Shown here one piece after another: positions 33,318 to 44,774 of a stretch of DNA of 64,000 nucleotides. Source of the stretch: Endothia cerciana. Lineage: Eukaryota; Ascomycota; Sordariomycetes; Diaporthales; Cryphonectriaceae. The position numbers and the translations under genes are program-made. Location of the stretch: contig JALRMH010000012.1 in NCBI GenBank assembly GCA_026119935.1, positions 731,295-795,294 of the forward strand, in the 5' to 3' direction. The notes below the pieces were generated by a model, which worked only from the letters and a program-made list of their open reading frames with translations, had not been told where the DNA came from and did not search any database. Positions within the stretch are counted from its first letter, which is position 1. Each line of letters starts with the position of its first letter.

Positions 33318-34787
33318 TTTGACAGTCTCTTTTTGGTCTTCGCGATTGCGTTGTTGATGCGGTGGACGGTGGAGTCGCAGGAATCTGGGATGGGGTGGAT
33401 GGTGGGAGTGATGGAGATAGGCTAGGTGAGGCTCGTCGCTGATAGTGAGCAGGTCTTGTCAGCAGGGTGACGGCATTTAGCGCAGCAACAGAGCTGTCGT
33501 GGTAGGCGCCGGTCCGCTCGCCCTTGAGCTGCCCAGACTCGTCTGCGGTTGTGGTTCAGTGAAGTCGACGAGGCTGTATAGGTTTGAAGCAGTAGGAAGT
33601 CTCTGTGTCGCAAGATTGTGGAGCTGGTAAATATTGTTCTCTGTTGTAGAGAGTGGGGTGGGAACCTCGGTGCAGGAGGGAGGGAGCCGGACCCAAGGCG
33701 GTTGTCAGTGGCAACGTGGACCACCATAGTACCACAGCATGGCGCCCCACTCCACTCCCCCCAGTCCTACCCATGGACCTCCATGCAAATCTGCCTCGTG
33801 CCTGCTCCTGGCCCATGGGCCGCGCTAGGCTAGGCTAATGTGGCTAATACTACCAAGCCGCATTTCATCTAGAACAACCTACACCAGCCACATTACCCTT
33901 GCAGGACACATTCAGCGAGCAGCCTCTAATTCCAAAGTCCTCATATGGATACCCTCTGTCAAGAGGCATCTCGGGCGAGTCCTGTGCAGCCGGTGAGGTC
34001 CAGTGCATTTTCTGGGCTTGCCTGCCAGATTTTTGACGGGGCCCCTGCATCATTCTGGCCCTGTTGGAGAGCTTCCATGGGATCAAAGCACGTTACAGAG
34101 AACCGTGTTGATATGAGATTTTTCTTTTATCCTCTCTAAATATGCAAGAGTAAAGGTATAGCATTGTCATTTTCTTCCTGCCTTTGTTGTTACTGATGGA
34201 ACCGCAGCGAGGGTGGAGAAACAAAGGATGTGCTGGAGAAGGGGAAGTAATTACATCAAGAGGAACGAGATACCTGTGTCCATGGAAGGCAAACACACAG
34301 GTGAGCCAGGCAGGATACTACATCACCCAAAAGGCACACATCCCATAGCCTACACAGGAGTCGTGCAGTAGAGCCTGAGTTGATATCTGCACCTGCGATT
34401 ACCACAAGTGCCTAAAGATCATGGGATACGCTGCAATCGCTGCCTTAGTCCACCATCTATGCATCTACTCTTTTGGGGTTTCACTTCACGATCCAGAGCA
34501 ATTATTGGGGCATGGTATTTAATAATTTTTGCCAGAGCGGCTGTTTTTGTAAATTTTTTTTTGGTTTTGTTTTTGTATTGGTTTTGTCCCTTTCCTCCTC
34601 TCTGTCCGAGTGTCTTCCTTCGTATGCCTTACGAAAAAGAGGTGGGGAACCTGAAATCATCCATCAAGAGCCCGAAACGCCGCACAAAAAGAAATTTAAG
34701 AGAAAACGAGAACGGTACCCGTTAAGCTCGGGGATCCCGCGACCTCGTCGTAGAAGACTTCCAGATTAGAACACCCTTGCCACTGCC
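33318..34787. other. SRC1 promoter and 3' side of the small heat-shock gene
   Basis: 1.5 kb. 33318-33700 is the SRC1 leader/promoter side. It includes ACCATAGTA at 33723-33731, a GCTAG/GCTAA repeat-like patch near 33823-33845 and a T-rich stretch at about 34550-34585. Short frames on both strands show no recognisable product. Confidence 0.5.
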
Positions 34788-36122
34788 CTACTCGATCTCG
34801 ACCCTCTTCACCTCAGTCCAGTCCCTCGCGACCTTGGGCACCATGACGACTAGGATGCCGTCTTCCATCTTCGCCACGATGCCCTCGCTGTCCACCTCCT
34901 CCTTGTTTCCCTCACTCTGTCCCTCAAGAGGGGGCAGCCTCACCTCCCGTGAGAACAGCCCCACTCTCCTCTCACCGCTGACCAGCCCCGTGAGGAACTC
35001 CTCGTCGCCGGGCCGGTAGATCACACCGGCGATGCCGAGGGTCGAGCGGTCCGCGTCCCAGTTGACGCCGACGTCCTCCTTCTTGGCGCCCGGGACGGCG
35101 AGGTGCAGCACCCACCTGTCCGGCTGCTCGAAGAGGTCGAGAGGGGGCGTAAAGGCGGCGTCGTCCATGCCGTCGTCGCTGCTGTCGGACGTCACGGCGC
35201 GGTTGTTGTCGTCTGTGTTGTTGTCGGGGTTCTGCTGCGCCCGCTCGAGATACTCGCGGAACTGGCGCGCGTAGGGGTGGTTGGCGAGCGCGCCCATCAC
35301 GTCGCGGAAGTCGAAGGCATCCTCGGACCCGGGAGGCGGGGGAGGGCCGCCGAACATGCCACCAAACATCGGCCGGAAGGATTCAAAGGGTCCAAAAGGA
35401 GGAGGGCCGCCGTGATGGTGGAAACCACGTGGGCCACCGCGCCCCCGCCTGCACCCAAATCCCCCGCGTCCACCAAAGGGCCCGAAGGAAGGAGGGCCGC
35501 CGTGATGATGCATGCCGCGTGGGCCACTACGTCCGTCCCTGAATCCCTCGCGCCCAAAGCCGCCACGGCCGCGGCGACCATGTCGCCCGCCCCAGTGGCG
35601 GGAGGGCCCCTCGCCATCGGACGGGTTGGGCACCTCCTCCGGCGGGTCCTCGGTCTCGTCGCGCATCGTCGTGTCCGGGCTGGCGTCCTTCTCGCCGCTG
35701 CCCTTCTTCTTCTCCTTCTCCAGATCGGCAGCCGCAGTGGCGGCCGCGACCTCGTCGTCCGAAATGTACTCGGGCGGGAAGGCCTCGTTGTCCGAGGCGT
35801 CGTGGGCGGGTCCGGCGCGCTCGGCTTCGTCCTCGCCGCTGCCGCGTCCGTGACGACGCCCGCCCCTGCGGCCGCCGTGGGCGTGGGCGTGGGCGTGGGC
35901 GTGGGCATGACGCCCGTGTGGGCCATGGCCCCAGGGACCTTCAGGAGGGCCGGTGAAGTCTTCCCAGCCGCGGCGCTGGGCCCAGTGGTTCCAGTGGTCT
36001 GGGTTCATGAAGGCTGGGAGGTGGGGTGGTGGCGGAGCGTGGTCGACGCCCGCACCGCGGGGGCCGTGGGGGTTGGGACCGTACACTTCTTCCCAAAAGG
36101 TGTTGAAACCTGGCCAAGCCAT
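34788..36122 (-). CDS. Small heat-shock protein (HSP20) with a long Gly/His/Asp-rich N-terminus
   Basis: A single exon of 444 aa. sHSPs are ATP-independent chaperones that hold unfolded proteins. The alpha-crystallin domain occupies about 325-444: DLFEQPDRWVLHLAVPGAKK, REVRLPPLE and the signature AKMEDGILVVMVPKV (A-x-x-x-x-G-I-L). Everything before it is low-complexity: an HAHAHAHAHAHAH run (72-83), acidic 95-170, Arg/Gly-rich 175-235, and two copies of GPRG(M/F)HHHGGPP(S/P)FGPF at about 200 and 230. Most sHSPs are 150-250 aa, so the N-terminus is unusually long. I start at 36122 because MAWPGFNTFWEEVYG looks like an sHSP N-terminus. The same frame is open to an ATG at 36284, but those 54 residues read like leader. 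The gene lies downstream of the NUC-1-like gene on the same strand. Confidence 0.88.
   Translation of the reverse strand: MAWPGFNTFWEEVYGPNPHGPRGAGVDHAPPPPHLPAFMNPDHWNHWAQRRGWEDFTGPPEGPWGHGPHGRHAHAHAHAHAHGGRRGGRRHGRGSGEDEAERAGPAHDASDNEAFPPEYISDDEVAAATAAADLEKEKKKGSGEKDASPDTTMRDETEDPPEEVPNPSDGEGPSRHWGGRHGRRGRGGFGREGFRDGRSGPRGMHHHGGPPSFGPFGGRGGFGCRRGRGGPRGFHHHGGPPPFGPFESFRPMFGGMFGGPPPPPGSEDAFDFRDVMGALANHPYARQFREYLERAQQNPDNNTDDNNRAVTSDSSDDGMDDAAFTPPLDLFEQPDRWVLHLAVPGAKKEDVGVNWDADRSTLGIAGVIYRPGDEEFLTGLVSGERRVGLFSREVRLPPLEGQSEGNKEEVDSEGIVAKMEDGILVVMVPKVARDWTEVKRVEIE
35877..35906. repeat. GTGGGC x5 tandem repeat inside the sHSP gene
   Basis: Five perfect hexamers; on the minus strand they encode the alternating His-Ala run. 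It is a likely length-variable site because whole units keep the frame. Confidence 0.9.
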
Positions 36123-37485
36123 GATCGTGGTTCGTTGTGTTGTTGAGGTGTAAGGAATGAATACTTGCGTGTGTTGTGGGGTGATGGTAATTTGTAGGGC
36201 AGGGTGTGATCGGTAAGCCGTAGAGGGTTGAGAAGAAGGATCAACTCGATGATGTTGAAACAAAAGAGGAGAGGAAGACGTCATCGACAGAGAAGGAGAG
36301 CATCACAGCTTTATAGAAGATCCCTAGCATGGAGGATGGGAGACCTCAAACACCAAGGTCGATATGCGTAACGGAAATACGCACACCCTCGCCTGCCTTG
36401 CCCCATACACCGAGAGCTTAAGCACGTATCTTGCGAGGATCTACCTGTCAAAGACAAAGCAAACCCCACACACAAGCCGGGGGAGGCGAAAAGGCCGGCT
36501 ATGTTCCGTAAGCTCCGTCTAGAACGCATGGCGACGAGAGTCCCGTCGCGGGCACTACTGTCGTGGTAGAGAAGGGGTGTGACACATGTTCCCCAAGCAT
36601 ACCTTGCCAGTCGACAAAGCATACGTACACCTGCCACACCTACCGATGCGAATCTCGAGACCCCCAGAACGCGGTGGAACGCCACTGTCGAATCCGTCTT
36701 ACCTTGAGGTTTCTCCCATGTGTAGTATTCGCCACTCGGCCCACTTCTAGACGCGTGGCTCGAATTGACTCACATGTTTTGGGGAGTCAGACGTGTCGAG
36801 GAGCCTGTTGGCACGGGTTGGCAGATGAGGCAACCAACGAGACCATCTTCGGTGAATTCGGGTCGGAACCTTGCCGTCGACCGACGACAGTCTTGAGTTC
36901 TCGGGAGGCGACTCAGCCACAGGCCTGGTCCACAGAGCTCGGCTCCGAGACCGCACGAATGTTCCGAGGACGAGAGAGGCCTGAACGCCACAGTTGGCGG
37001 CTCGGGGATTCGGACTTCTCGGGTTATCGACCTAGCACTTGCTTCGACACTTGACATGCAGGATAGTATGGGTGTCAACGTTGTATCTTGTGACTGTCCA
37101 AACAGTGGCCCACATGCTGCCGTTAGGACTGCGCATAAGGCATTATGGTATATAGATCGCTTCGACATTGCAAACATTACGTAAGATAGGATATCTGGAC
37201 TGTCCGTCTCGACGGGTAGTGCTTGATCAAACGGACAAAAAAAATCAAAAAGGCCGTCCATTCCCGAGAGCCCCATGTGAATGCTGGACCGCCTGTGTTT
37301 CTGATGCCCCCCCCCCCCCCGAACAAGGAACCAGACCAGCGTGTAATAATGCATCATCGTCAGAGCATGAGAATTTCTGCCGCTCAGAAGCAGACCCGCA
37401 AAGTGGAGTCCTGCCCCGAGACGCCATCGATCCGGCTACCTTATTGCTGTAGCCCGGAAGACGCCCAAGAGCGGAGGCAAGGGCC
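36123..37485. other. Intergenic region sHSP / bHLH gene
   Basis: 1.36 kb. It is the sHSP promoter next to 36122 and the bHLH 3' end near 37485, with a C14 run at 37307-37320. No clear heat-shock element array was found (only half-matching TTC/GAA units near 36500-36520 and 36745-36755), and no gene. Confidence 0.5.
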
Positions 37486-39628
37486 TCAGGAAGCAGAGGC
37501 AGCCTCCTTCTCCTGTAACTTTTTCTCCGCCTCTTCGGCGCGCCTGTTAGCGTCGGCAACCTCCTGCTTCAGCTGCTTAATGTATTCGATCGCCATCTCG
37601 ACGGTGCTAGCCTTGCTGTTCGGCGTTCCCCCGTTCTTGGACTCTTTTTTGTCGCCACTCTCAGCCCCGCTGTCCTTGCATTCTAAGAGAGCATCCCCGG
37701 GCAACAGGGTGGCAATTTCCTGCAGCGCCGAGTTGATTCGGTTCCGACGTCCTTGCTCAGCAATCTTATGTGATGTCCGTTTCGAGGTCAAATTCGTGGA
37801 CAGTTCGCTAGGATATGATACCCCAGGCACCAAGTTGCCTTCCAGGATGTTCTGGTAGTTCGATTTGGACGCCAAGAGCCGCGAGGCCGTATCCTCAGCC
37901 GTGACTCCTCCCGGTAGTAATGGTTTGATGTTGGGAGAGATTTTTGGCCGCAGTGCTGGTGACACGTGCGAAGAGCTGATACTCGCCCTTTTCTTACTAC
38001 TCCGTGGAGCGAGCTGGGGCGTCTTTCTCAGGTTGGGGGTCGTTGCCGTTGAGGGACCGGGAGTCAGCTGAGGGCTTTGACTTGCTGATGCTGTAGCGCT
38101 AGGTTTCGCGAACACAGGTGATGGCAGTGGCTGAAATGCTGCTGCCCTCCCCGAGGCTGACTCAGGGGCTGGGGACCGCAGACTTGGTGACTTGGTGTTC
38201 AAAGGCGTGAGAGTTGGCTTGTGGGATGTGTTCGAGCTCACTGATTCCGGAAGCTCGAGATTCTCGATGCTCTCAGCGGCCAAAGTATCAGCCCCTGCTG
38301 CGGCGTCAGGCCTGTTCGCGTTGCTCGGAGACGGTAGCTTCATGAGGGAAGCTGGTGTCGCAGGAGAGTGTTTCCCAGTTCGAGGAGCCAGGCTTGGGCC
38401 CAAGGTCGGTGTGGCGCCGCTCTGGGGCTGGATCGCTGGAGACGGCTTGGCCGACCGAGGCTTTGGCAGAGGCGGAGGGGGCATCTCTGACAACGTCTCA
38501 GGAGAGACAGAGCTGTTCTCAGAATCGGTGATACCAGCCGCAGAAGAATTCGAAGTGTTGCTGCTTGGCTCCGGTGGTCGGGCGGACTTGCCTGCTCGAG
38601 GCTGCGGCTCTACGGACCCTGCCAGCTCGCTCAGGGCCTGTGCATTCATGAGCGGCGTAGACCCTGTCTTCTTCCGCTGTGGCTTCGTAATGGGAGACTT
38701 TCCGACGCTGGCCTTGGCCCTGGTCTTTGCTGCATTGCCCTTCCGCATCTTCTTGGCCACATCGCCTGCGCTCTGTGACTGCGCCTGCGCCGAGGCGGGA
38801 TTTGCTTCGAGATCCATCCCCTCGGGGGAGCTTGTGGTGGTACCAACAGCTGCTCTGTCGAACATGGCCATCGGATCCGACTGCGCATGCAGAGCTGGTG
38901 AGGTGAGGGGGCTGAAGTATGCGTTTGGCACGGCGAATGGCTGATCTATTGGAAACTGGCTCTCCAGAGGGGTAACCGCGGGAGAGACCAGGGGGGTGAA
39001 GGGCATCTATAAGAGGCATCAGCGAGGCACAGAGCAAGGTATACCTATCTGCCAGGGATATACCAACATCTTGTTGCTCCTTCAACGTCTGGAAGTGGTC
39101 GTACATATCCTGGTGCTGCTGAGGAGTCTGGTCGGGTTGGGTATAATACTGTCGGCTCCCAGCTTGTATCTCCAGACTCTGGGGGGTGGGAGGGACCATG
39201 CGGTTCTGCTGTTGCGTGAAGAAGGCAACTTGTTCCTGCTCCATCTGCCTCTGCTGCTGCTGCAGCTTCTGCTGCTGAAGGAACTGGATCTGGGCATCGA
39301 TCTCGGAGATAGCATCGCCGGGGCCATGCTGGAGCGGTATCATACTCGAAGGTATTGTTGGGAGCGCAGGTGCAGTCGTCATGGTAGGCATCTGGTTACG
39401 CATGGCCGTCGACATGAGGACAGAAGCATCCGTTCCAGACATAGGTGTGTCGAGTGTCTCGCGTTGCATGATATGCGGCCCACCAGTTTGGGATTGGAAA
39501 TCAAAGTCAAACTGTAGGCTGTCCCCAAAATTGCCCATCCCGTTCAGGTCGAGGAAGTGTTGGATGTCATCATCGGTGCCATGATGCATGCCGTGATCCT
39601 GATCGTCCCATGCTGGCGCGTCCATCAT
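37486..39628 (-). CDS. nuc-1: bHLH transcription factor of the NUC-1/PHO4 type
   Basis: Two exons (39628-39068 and 39006-37486; 61-nt intron joining LKEQQD to MPFTPLVSPAVTPLE) give 693 aa. NUC-1/Pho4 activates phosphate-starvation genes by binding CACGTG. Seen: a Gln-rich coiled stretch (LQQQKLQQQQRQMEQEQVAFF, about residue 110-130) and a long Pro/Ser-rich middle. The C-terminal bHLH spans about residues 593-680: SKRTSHKIAEQGRRNRINSA has the His/Glu/Arg spacing of CACGTG binders. It is followed by an unusually long loop (about 30 residues with SGAESGDKK), as in Pho4, then STVEMAIEYIKQLKQEV and a short leucine/glutamate coil. The start at 39628 is preferred over an in-frame ATG at 39811 because the extra 61 residues span a C11 run and look like leader. 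The NUC-1 name is inference from domain layout; other bHLH regulators are possible. Confidence 0.82.
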
Positions 39629-41393
39629 GACCAGCCGCGAGGCTCGAAGCCCCCCCCCCCTTGAGGTTGGCAGTCGTCCTACCCCGTCCGGATGACAGGG
39701 TGAGTCTCGAGCTCTGCTCTTTTGCAGATGGCCGGCACTGTCGCGCAGTAGTGCGCGTGCGCGTCGCGAATTAGCAAAGACGTTGGCGCGCAGGTCGGCG
39801 GCCGTCGTCAAGGTGTTGAATGCTCAGTCGAGGGGAGGAACGGGGTGCCTCCAAGGCGCCGAGGTTGGTGGGTGGTCGATGCTCTTCGGTGGAGGGGTCC
39901 TGATTGGTGGTGTGGGCTGAAAACGGCGTCCAAGGCTGCCTGTCTTATTGGGCGGTCTGCGCATGCAAGTCTTATCGTCTCGATAAAGCAGCCTGACTGT
40001 TACCGTTGACGAGAGGGGCAGCGGACAGCAGGATTTCGCCGCAGGACGTGGCGTATTGAGGTCACGGAAGGCGTGTGAGCAAATTAAGAATTTGTTAGGG
40101 GCTTGAGGATTGATTGTGTGGTGGGAGGAGGAAGGCGAGGACGAGGAGGAATGTTAGCGTGGAAGCATGAGTCGGAAGTAGACGGCGGGGATACGAAGAT
40201 GGCCATCTCGAGAGAAGCGGGCACCGGAAGGTGGTGGGGTGAGTGCCCTAGCAGGCCTAAGAAGTGCGTTGCGGTGCGAGACGGATACCGGGCGCTCAAG
40301 CCAGGGCTGAGGCAGGCTGCTATAGTAATCTAGTAGGCCCGGGCCACTGGAGGCAAGGTGGAGAAATTCAATGTTGGGCCTTGCGATCCCGGGTCCCCCA
40401 GTGGTCCAGTGGTCCTCTAGCGAACCCCCACCCCCTCTGGACGGTCTGAAGCGGATGATCTGAAGGGTTCCCGTGGGGCAGTGGAGCACTTGAGTGCTGC
40501 AGCAACCACAGCACCTGCACCCGCACTTGCAGTGTAGCAGGGACTAGCGCACCAAGGCGGGGGTCTTCTCACCTTGCGGCCATGCACTGGTTTGCATCCA
40601 GGCGAGGCCGAGGGCCTCCTCTCCTCACCATGGCGTGCGTGGATGGTGCACCAAAACGTACAAATCTGCTCTGCTCGTCCACCTGACCGTCCAGCCACAC
40701 TGCACCATGGCTTCTGTCGCACTCTCCATTCGATCATGTCAGCTGCTGGTGGTCCCGGAATGTTCACCGGCTGGAAGCTGAACTGACGCCACTGTCGTAC
40801 GTCAAACGTGCGTGATAATGTATTCGATGTGGTATATCCACAGGCGTTCCAAGTGCTAGAATGGTGGACACAGCACCTGCAAGCCGCCCAAGGTCCGATG
40901 TGGTATTACACGAAATAATATGCCAACCAGGGGAGACACCACAGTTCATAGGGTCACCACTCCAGTCTGGCGATAGCTGGGCTGCAAATGCAGCCTCTGT
41001 AGACAGACAGTGCGCATGCGATCTGGGCTATATATTTACCCATCTGCTTTACCGGCTCGCCGGGTTCGCACAGAGTCATTGTTATAGACGCATCTCCGGG
41101 CCGGTTCCTCTACTTGGTACATGGGCACTTGGTCGTGAGAGGTCGAGGTATCGGCTGCCACAACGTCGCAGTTAGAGGCGCTGACGGGGCTCTGAGAACC
41201 TTTGGCTCTCCCAGCTACCGACACGGACATTCCGAGACAGATGAGGGAGGCTCGTCTTTGGGAAACACGCTTACGAACAGACTGGTCGTCAACAACAGTG
41301 GCACCGAGCTTCCTATTTCTCCCGAGCGGCAGTGGTTTGTAGGATACACAGCTAGATTGCGAAGATCTTCATATTTCGTGAGCGTTTATAGCC
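39629..41393. other. Promoter of the bHLH gene / MPH1 3' side
   Basis: 1.76 kb. A C11 run lies at 39650-39660, just upstream of the bHLH ATG. Around 40398-40415 AGTGGTCC is repeated directly. Open frames are short and overlapping; I see no product. Confidence 0.5.
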
Positions 41394-44300
41394 TCATTCG
41401 TAGTCACTTTCCTCGCCAAGAACGGCAGGCCTCCTCCTTCTGTTCGCGTATACTGGTCGTTCTCGAACGGCGTCATCATCACCATCCCCACTAGGATCAA
41501 GCCGAGATGCCTTGCTCGTTGATTGATGAATCTTCTCCTCGCCGAGCTGACTCATGCTCAACAGATCACCATCGCTGTCCTGAGACTGCGTTGGAAGAAA
41601 CTCGTAGAACGGTTTTCGTTTCGCGGGTTTCCTCACTGACGACGATCTTGCCGCAGGAAGGGAGGATGTCAGCGTGAGAGACGATGATAGATCGTGAATG
41701 CTCGAGAGAGGTCTATCATCAATAAAGTCCAGGAGGTCAGCGCCGTCGTCTGAGCCGTCACTCTCCAGTAATTGGCTTGTTCTGGTGCAGTCATCTCCAT
41801 AGTCCTCGACAACGTCGTTGCTCCACCTCGGTCCGATTGCCTTTCTCCTCGTCTTGGGCTTCGATTTTGATTGTCTCGCTTCCGCGCGGGGATCTCCGAT
41901 ATCCTCATCTTCATCGGCAGCCGAGATAACCTCGTCCTCATCGTCTTCGCCTGAGTCAATGAAAGGATTGGTAGTCCTGGTTCGCCGCGAAGCGGTCTTG
42001 GCTCTCGGGCCAGACTTTCTACGTTTTGGTAGTGGGCCGTCATCATCGTCTGCAATGTAAAGAGGTCTTTTGCTTGATATGAACCCAAGGTCGTCGATGT
42101 GGTCCTCGCTTGCATCATCATCATTATCGGTATCTTCCGCAAAGTCGGGGAGGGGAAGCTGATTGTAATATGATCGCTCAGAATCGTCGTACGGGAGTAG
42201 ATGCCGCTCTAGAGGTGATTGAGAGCCCGCCAATTTCTTGAACAGTCTCACGCATCGCTTTGTGTGTGCTCCATGCTTGAGCTTAACGACTGGGCTTAGC
42301 CTCACCTGAGCTTTCGGTTGTGCTCCTAGATCAGGCCCCGTAATATCCTCCTGGGCTGTGCGCAGAGAGGGAAGATTCCGGTACATGTGGTCCAGCTCGT
42401 CGGTCTGCCTTTGATCAAGCAGAACCATATCGAGAGGTGGGATATCTGCCAAGGTATTGGCCTCCTTTGGTTGCCTCGATCTTGATTTCACTGTAGCAGT
42501 GACAGGTCGTCCAAAGTCGGAGGCCTTGACAAAGCCGGTAATGGCGCCGTCCGGCATATGGAATTTCTTCTGCGTCGCCTTCTTCCGCACAGCACCTTTC
42601 TTTCTTGGCTCTGGTAGCGAGGTAAACTGGGTGTTCTCGATCGGTATTGTGACCATGCGCTTGTCGACTTCAGGTTTGGCATTTCTGGGGAGGATTCTCG
42701 AGGACAGATCGTGGCGAAAATTAAAGCGAGTCCCTTCGCAGATAAATCGCTGCATCTTCTCGTAGTTATCTTTGGCCTTTCTGTACTGCTCCTCTTCTCT
42801 GCCCTTCATCAGCAGCAAGGTGATGTTGCCAGCCCGCTTTCTGCCAGTGCGCCCCATGCGCTGCAGCATGCGGATCGGCGAGGCTGAAGCGTCGTAACAA
42901 ATTATCAAATCGACCTGTCCGATGTCAAGTCCTTCCTCTCCAATCGAAGTCGCCACCAGGACATTGAACTGTCCGGCTCTGAATTTCTCGATCGTCTCAA
43001 TCTGCTGTTTCTGCTTCATGCCCTCGCTCCTCTTTGAGTCCGCTTGTCCAACGAAAATCGAGGCTTTTATCATGGGTTTGTGCTTGTTCAAGGTTCGCAC
43101 AATCTCCTCGGCACTGTCTCGGTACTCGCTGAAAACGATGGCCCGAGTCGTCGAGCCTTGCCCGGCATCCATGAAATGATTCAGCAAATTCTCACACAGG
43201 TAGGATAGCTTTGGATGGCCGACGAATCCGTCCAGCTTCTGCCATTTGTCAATGATATCCATCATCTCCTGGAAGTTCTCATCTTCGGCAACCTGTCTTT
43301 TATTCTTCGAGCCTTTGCCGCCTTGATTTTCAACCTCAGATCTAAAATCGAGCATTTTGTGGTAGAACGGGGCGATTCCATGGTAGTTGAGTAGCTTGAT
43401 GGCATGTGCCAGGCTTTGTAGGATAGTGAAAACGGCCATGATCATGCCTTTGGTGGCTTGATTTGCGTGTCTTCCAGCCCCCAAAGCCCATTGCCTCTGT
43501 GCCTCTCGCAGGCCCATCACTGTCAATGTCATTGGGTCTCGCGCCAGCCATTTGTTGACCTGAGCAAGTTTGTTGCAGAGTGGTCGCAGTGTCTTGGAGA
43601 ACAAATCCTGTACTTGCAGCATTTCATCTGACGGCTCGAGGGTGACCTGGTCCACTTCGCGAGAATGGACATATTGACGGATGTCGATGGATTCCTCCGT
43701 TCGGATTTCTATGGTTGAGATTCCGAGGCTGTCGATGACGGCCTGAACACCCTCAACTGTGGAACCAGGGGTAGCAGTGAGGGCGAGCACTCGGAAACTT
43801 GGGTTGAACCGCCGAATGAATTCAACCGCCTTCACGTATGCGTAGTCCCCAGTCGCTCGATGGGCCTCGTCAATAACAAGGAGCACTATCGATTTTGGGT
43901 CCGCATGTCCCTTTGATAGGTCGTTTTGTAGGGTCTGTGGGGTCATGAAGAACAATCTTCTCCTCTCCCACTCACCCTCGCGAAGGGAAGGCGAGATTTC
44001 GCCAGTCAAAAGTGTCGCTTGAGATCGAGGGATGCCTGCCACATTCAGACATGCCTCGACCTGTTGAGAGGCGAGAGGTTTGGTCGGTGCGACGAAGACA
44101 ATTTTCGCATCTTTGGTCCAGCGAAAGAAATTGAGCATGACCGTGGCTGCAATGAATGTCTTTCCTAATCCAGTTGGCAGCGCGACTAAGGTATTGCTGA
44201 AGAGCCCGTTCCTCACAATGCTGAATTGGTAGTCACGTATGGGACCAAGGTTGGTCGGGTAGACCCAAGTCTTCAGTGCATCCTGATCCAGCTTGTGATG

Positions 44301-44774
44301 TGTCGGGGCTTCCCGAGGCATGTCAGCCCGATACACTCTCCTAGGCTGGACCTGCGACTGAGGGGTCTCGTCATGATCGAGGGCGTGTCCCCAAAGCGTT
44401 GTCTGACGGAAGAAGTTCTGTGATGAGTTGCTCCGGTGTGCTGGTCCTGACGCCGTAGAAGCGTCCTGTTCCACACGATTCAGACTGGCCCTTAGCTGCG
44501 CAGGGGAGCTATCGAAGGCATCTGGAGGCAAACCATGCAGGTGCTCCGCTCGGAACTGGCCGCCGTGGGCTCTTCCTGACGGTGATACACCGTGTTGTGA
44601 CACAATCGAATTAGTAGCACTGCTAGATACGGTCCTTGACGTTGTCCTGAACGCAGATGGATGACATCTGGTATCAGTATTCGAAGCGGTAGTTGTCTGT
44701 TTCTGAGAAGTCTGTGTGAGGGCACTGATGAGATCCTCATCAGCGATATCACCATCCCACTCGTCAGAGTCCAT
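41394..44774 (-). CDS. mph1: MPH1, FANCM-type DNA helicase
   Basis: Uninterrupted 1126-aa frame, typical of fungal Mph1. It is an SF2 3'-5' helicase that unwinds D-loops and remodels stalled forks, limiting crossover in the nucleus. Seen: acidic N-terminus, a lead-in (NFFRQTTLWGH) common to Mph1, motif I ALPTGLGKTF (about 198-207), Ia VFVAPTKPLASQQ, motif II VIDEAH (about 300-305), motif III ALTATPGSTVEG, and the FANCM-type helical insert between the two RecA lobes (about 370-500). Then come IVFSEYRDSAEEIVRTL, VLVATSIGEEGLDIGQVDL and motif VI RMLQRMGRTGRKRAG. The last 400 residues are disordered and acidic, with KRRK patches (e.g. PKRRKSGPR). All catalytic motifs are intact. It shares a divergent 811-bp region with MEX67. 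Confidence 0.97.
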   Translation of the reverse strand: MDSDEWDGDIADEDLISALTQTSQKQTTTASNTDTRCHPSAFRTTSRTVSSSATNSIVSQHGVSPSGRAHGGQFRAEHLHGLPPDAFDSSPAQLRASLNRVEQDASTASGPAHRSNSSQNFFRQTTLWGHALDHDETPQSQVQPRRVYRADMPREAPTHHKLDQDALKTWVYPTNLGPIRDYQFSIVRNGLFSNTLVALPTGLGKTFIAATVMLNFFRWTKDAKIVFVAPTKPLASQQVEACLNVAGIPRSQATLLTGEISPSLREGEWERRRLFFMTPQTLQNDLSKGHADPKSIVLLVIDEAHRATGDYAYVKAVEFIRRFNPSFRVLALTATPGSTVEGVQAVIDSLGISTIEIRTEESIDIRQYVHSREVDQVTLEPSDEMLQVQDLFSKTLRPLCNKLAQVNKWLARDPMTLTVMGLREAQRQWALGAGRHANQATKGMIMAVFTILQSLAHAIKLLNYHGIAPFYHKMLDFRSEVENQGGKGSKNKRQVAEDENFQEMMDIIDKWQKLDGFVGHPKLSYLCENLLNHFMDAGQGSTTRAIVFSEYRDSAEEIVRTLNKHKPMIKASIFVGQADSKRSEGMKQKQQIETIEKFRAGQFNVLVATSIGEEGLDIGQVDLIICYDASASPIRMLQRMGRTGRKRAGNITLLLMKGREEEQYRKAKDNYEKMQRFICEGTRFNFRHDLSSRILPRNAKPEVDKRMVTIPIENTQFTSLPEPRKKGAVRKKATQKKFHMPDGAITGFVKASDFGRPVTATVKSRSRQPKEANTLADIPPLDMVLLDQRQTDELDHMYRNLPSLRTAQEDITGPDLGAQPKAQVRLSPVVKLKHGAHTKRCVRLFKKLAGSQSPLERHLLPYDDSERSYYNQLPLPDFAEDTDNDDDASEDHIDDLGFISSKRPLYIADDDDGPLPKRRKSGPRAKTASRRTRTTNPFIDSGEDDEDEVISAADEDEDIGDPRAEARQSKSKPKTRRKAIGPRWSNDVVEDYGDDCTRTSQLLESDGSDDGADLLDFIDDRPLSSIHDLSSSLTLTSSLPAARSSSVRKPAKRKPFYEFLPTQSQDSDGDLLSMSQLGEEKIHQSTSKASRLDPSGDGDDDAVRERPVYANRRRRPAVLGEESDYE

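Noticed and set aside
35103..36146. 347-aa plus-strand frame opposite the small heat-shock gene
   Set aside because: Antisense shadow; the minus strand carries a clear alpha-crystallin domain.
36123..36760. Heat-shock elements upstream of the sHSP gene
   Set aside because: Only imperfect TTC/GAA half-sites were found; no run of three inverted nGAAn units.
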